This document shows, piece by piece, positions 48,201 to 51,200 of a DNA stretch of 60,000 nucleotides (within the stretch, counting starts at the first letter, position 1; each line of letters starts with the position of its first letter). A program made the translations under genes and the position numbers. A model generated the notes under the pieces. That model ran no database searches and was not told the origin of the DNA. It was given only the letters and a program-made list of their open reading frames with translations. The stretch is from Strigamia acuminata. Lineage: Eukaryota; Arthropoda; Chilopoda; Geophilomorpha; Linotaeniidae. Location of the stretch: contig OX442314.1 of the NCBI GenBank assembly GCA_949358305.1, forward strand, positions 4,407,087 to 4,467,086, in the 5' to 3' direction.

Positions 48201-51200
48201 ATCTTTTTGTGCTTGATTTAGTTGCTCGAGCCTTTGTTGTTGCTCTTCGTCAGTAATTAGCCAGGAAGCTTTTTCCTGCTCTAATTGTAACAACTTAACA
48301 TGGTCATTCGCACGTTGTTGTTTTAGTTCGGCATTTTGCTGATGCATTTCTGCATGCATTCGCTCGAACTCTGCTTGCAAGCCTGTTCTGACGATTTCAA
48401 CGTCTTTTTGACATTGTTTGCGAACCATAGCTTTGTGGATTTGTTCCACAGTCATTTCGCTAGTGACTTTTACTCCCTCGAGCCTAGCTTGCTCACGGAG
48501 TGCGTCCATCATGGTTACACGCACGGGAGAATGAGAAACTTCCATATTGGAGTTCTCAGAATCTTGCTGTGCTGCACCTTGAACCGGTGATGAATTCAGC
48601 GAGTGCTCTGCACTTGACGATTGAATTCGTAAATTCAAATCATCGTTTTGCGTCTTGGAACGGCCACTTCCAGTTGGATTATTTAAGTCCAACTGGCCGC
48701 TTGGCGGGGATGGCTGTTGTCGCTCCAACGCTTGCGTGAATTCATTCACGATTAACTGTGCCGAGTCACAGTTAGCTGTTTGATCCATGGCTTCAAACAG
48801 TTCTTGTGACTCAGTCACTTCTTGATCTACGGCTGGTAGATCGATCGCCACTCGTCTCTTCGCCGGCCTTCCTCTCGGTCTCTTTTCGCCTGGAGTCGCC
48901 ATTTTTCAATGAAGACAAAGAAAGGATAGAGAAGAAAGATAAGCAAGATAAAAATGGCGGGTAAATTTTAAACTATCAAAATTTATACAATGACTATCCC
49001 GGACGGGCCCCCACGTGCTGCGATCCGGGTTATTATCGCACTTATTTCTAATAAATAAGCACGAAACCGCAGGTGAATGCTAAAATAGACTTACAATCAG
49101 CGGCCTTAAACTTGTCTAGGGTTAAGTTTATTAAGTAGGAAAATAAAGACACAATTTTATGATAAAAATCACACAAAAGGTTTTATTCGTTATAAATTAC
49201 AATGACTAGTATTATTATGAATTATATATTTATTAATTAAAATAATAATATCACAGATGCGACAAGTCGCGAGAATGAGCGGGAAAACAATGGAGGGCTT
49301 GCAACGACTGTTGCAAGCTACAAAGCGCGGCGAATACGCTTGACAACCAAAGTTGTTAGGAAAATGGCTTCCGCTATTTTCCTCGTCTTCACTCACACGT
49401 ACGATGATCCTCGGATGATGGTTCACGGTGAGTCTTCCACACGAAGTACGACGGCACGGGGCGGTGGTTCACGTTCGGGCAGGCGTCCGTTCACGTCCGA
49501 TGGCGGTGGCAGCAGTTCGCGCTACTGCGACGGCGATGGTTCACGCGACACGGGAAACTTCTCGTTACGATAGCTGGAATTAGCGACGGCTAATTCAAGC
49601 TGAATTGCTGGCTTTGTGCGTTTGTTGCACAAAGATAGCAGGTGAAACTGAAGAACACGAGTCCACTATCAATACTTTTCTTTCAGGAGCAAAAGCAGTG
49701 ATGTTTGTGGTTGTGTGTTATTTTTCAGAGTCCCGATTTGAGCCAAGGCGCGAGCCCAGCACGCTTCAATATTGCGCAGAAAACCTACGCACTTAGCTCA
49801 AATGGGTGCAACTAGTGGTTATTACACCATATTGCACCATAACGGCTAATAACCGTTTTCACCCCGGACAACCTGGGGTGATATGTGCCTAGAGAGGATT
49901 TCTCCCCTCGGTCACATGATCTGACTTGGCGTGTGCCACAGTCAAATTAATTAGAAGACAATTAATTTTATCTTCTAAGTTGGTGAATATTTTGAGATCA
50001 CCACAAAGATGGTCATAAATCTTAATTTTCCCAAACAATGTGAATATGTACACGTGAGTATTTAATTTCATCGACAATTATCACAATTTATTTTGCATTT
50101 CAACAACCACAAAGTTACACACTACATTTTTTCAAAAATGAGCTGTCAAAATTGTGAAATAGTCTGTAATAAAATTTGATAATCATTCTTGAAACCATTG
50201 CATTCAATTTCAAGGTGTTGATAGATCCATCAGCAGTTGTTTATCATTTATTCGCGGATTTGATGCAAACCCTACAAATGAAACATGGCAAACATACAGT
50301 TGGAATAAGAGTGCAAGAAGTAAGGATTAAATTAAAAATTAATTCAAACAGAAAAGAGAATTATTTTCTAGCCATTAATCAGAAGCATTTCTTCGATCTA
50401 TCAGCTTTATTTAAGCACAACTACTAATTATTTACTAACATGTAATAAGGGCCGTCCGTAATGTTGTGTTTTGGTTGACTAGAATTAATATCAACACATA
50501 ACATCAAATTTCTCTAACAAGGTCCAAACAAATTCCCTCCTTCCCTAGAAAATTACATAATAAAAAGAACCACCCAAAGATGCTACATAATAATATAAGA
50601 ATTTGAAACTTGTATTTTAGTATCACTATATCAACACTAAGAAAAATCCATGTGAAAATAATCTACATGAATGCCTACGCCCATGTCTGGTCAAACAAAT
50701 GAAATGCAAGTAAGTCTTTTAATTCGACTCAATAACAGAATTCGATAAAAGAATATTTATTTCTGTGCATAAATCTCAATTCAAAACATTTAAAAAATAT
50801 TTTTTTATCTGACTGTTTTTAATAAAAATTATTAGTTAACTTAAATAAAGGTTGTCACATTAGATTTCCATTTTATGAAGCGAGAAATATGCCCGAATGC
50901 AATGACAAAGACACTTTGATTCAGTACAAACAAATAGGAGACCTTACCTTAGGTGGTAGAGTATCAGAGTGTAGATGTGCTAATTTATGTGATGAGACAA
51001 GTTTCAGCCAAACATTCGACACAACACCTGGTGATGGAGATAAAATAGAAATTTATGTTGTCAATACTTTCGTTCGAACATTAGTCGAACACTTTTCTTA
51101 TGACATCATCAATTTGCTATGTGACATTGGAGGAAACATCGGCCTCCACTTCGGCATGTCTTGCTTGACACTGGTCGAAATATTCATTCACTTATGTAAA

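Larger units (their letters stand above)
24484..50005 (-). mobile_element. Element II (outer): full-length Ty3/Gypsy-type retrotransposon
   Basis: Minus-strand element, 25.5 kb including a nested 13.1 kb insertion; about 12.4 kb on its own. LTRs of 990 bp (49016-50005 as 5', 24484-25473 as 3') differ at only two positions that I noticed. The target duplication AAGA (24480-24483 and 50006-50009) lies inside a coding exon of gene B. Order in the sense direction: LTR, tRNA-Pro PBS, gag, -1 frameshift site, protease (interrupted by element III), RT, RNase H, integrase, ~740-nt spacer, ORF3, PPT, LTR. All ORFs are open apart from the nested insertion, so the element is young. Confidence 0.93.
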
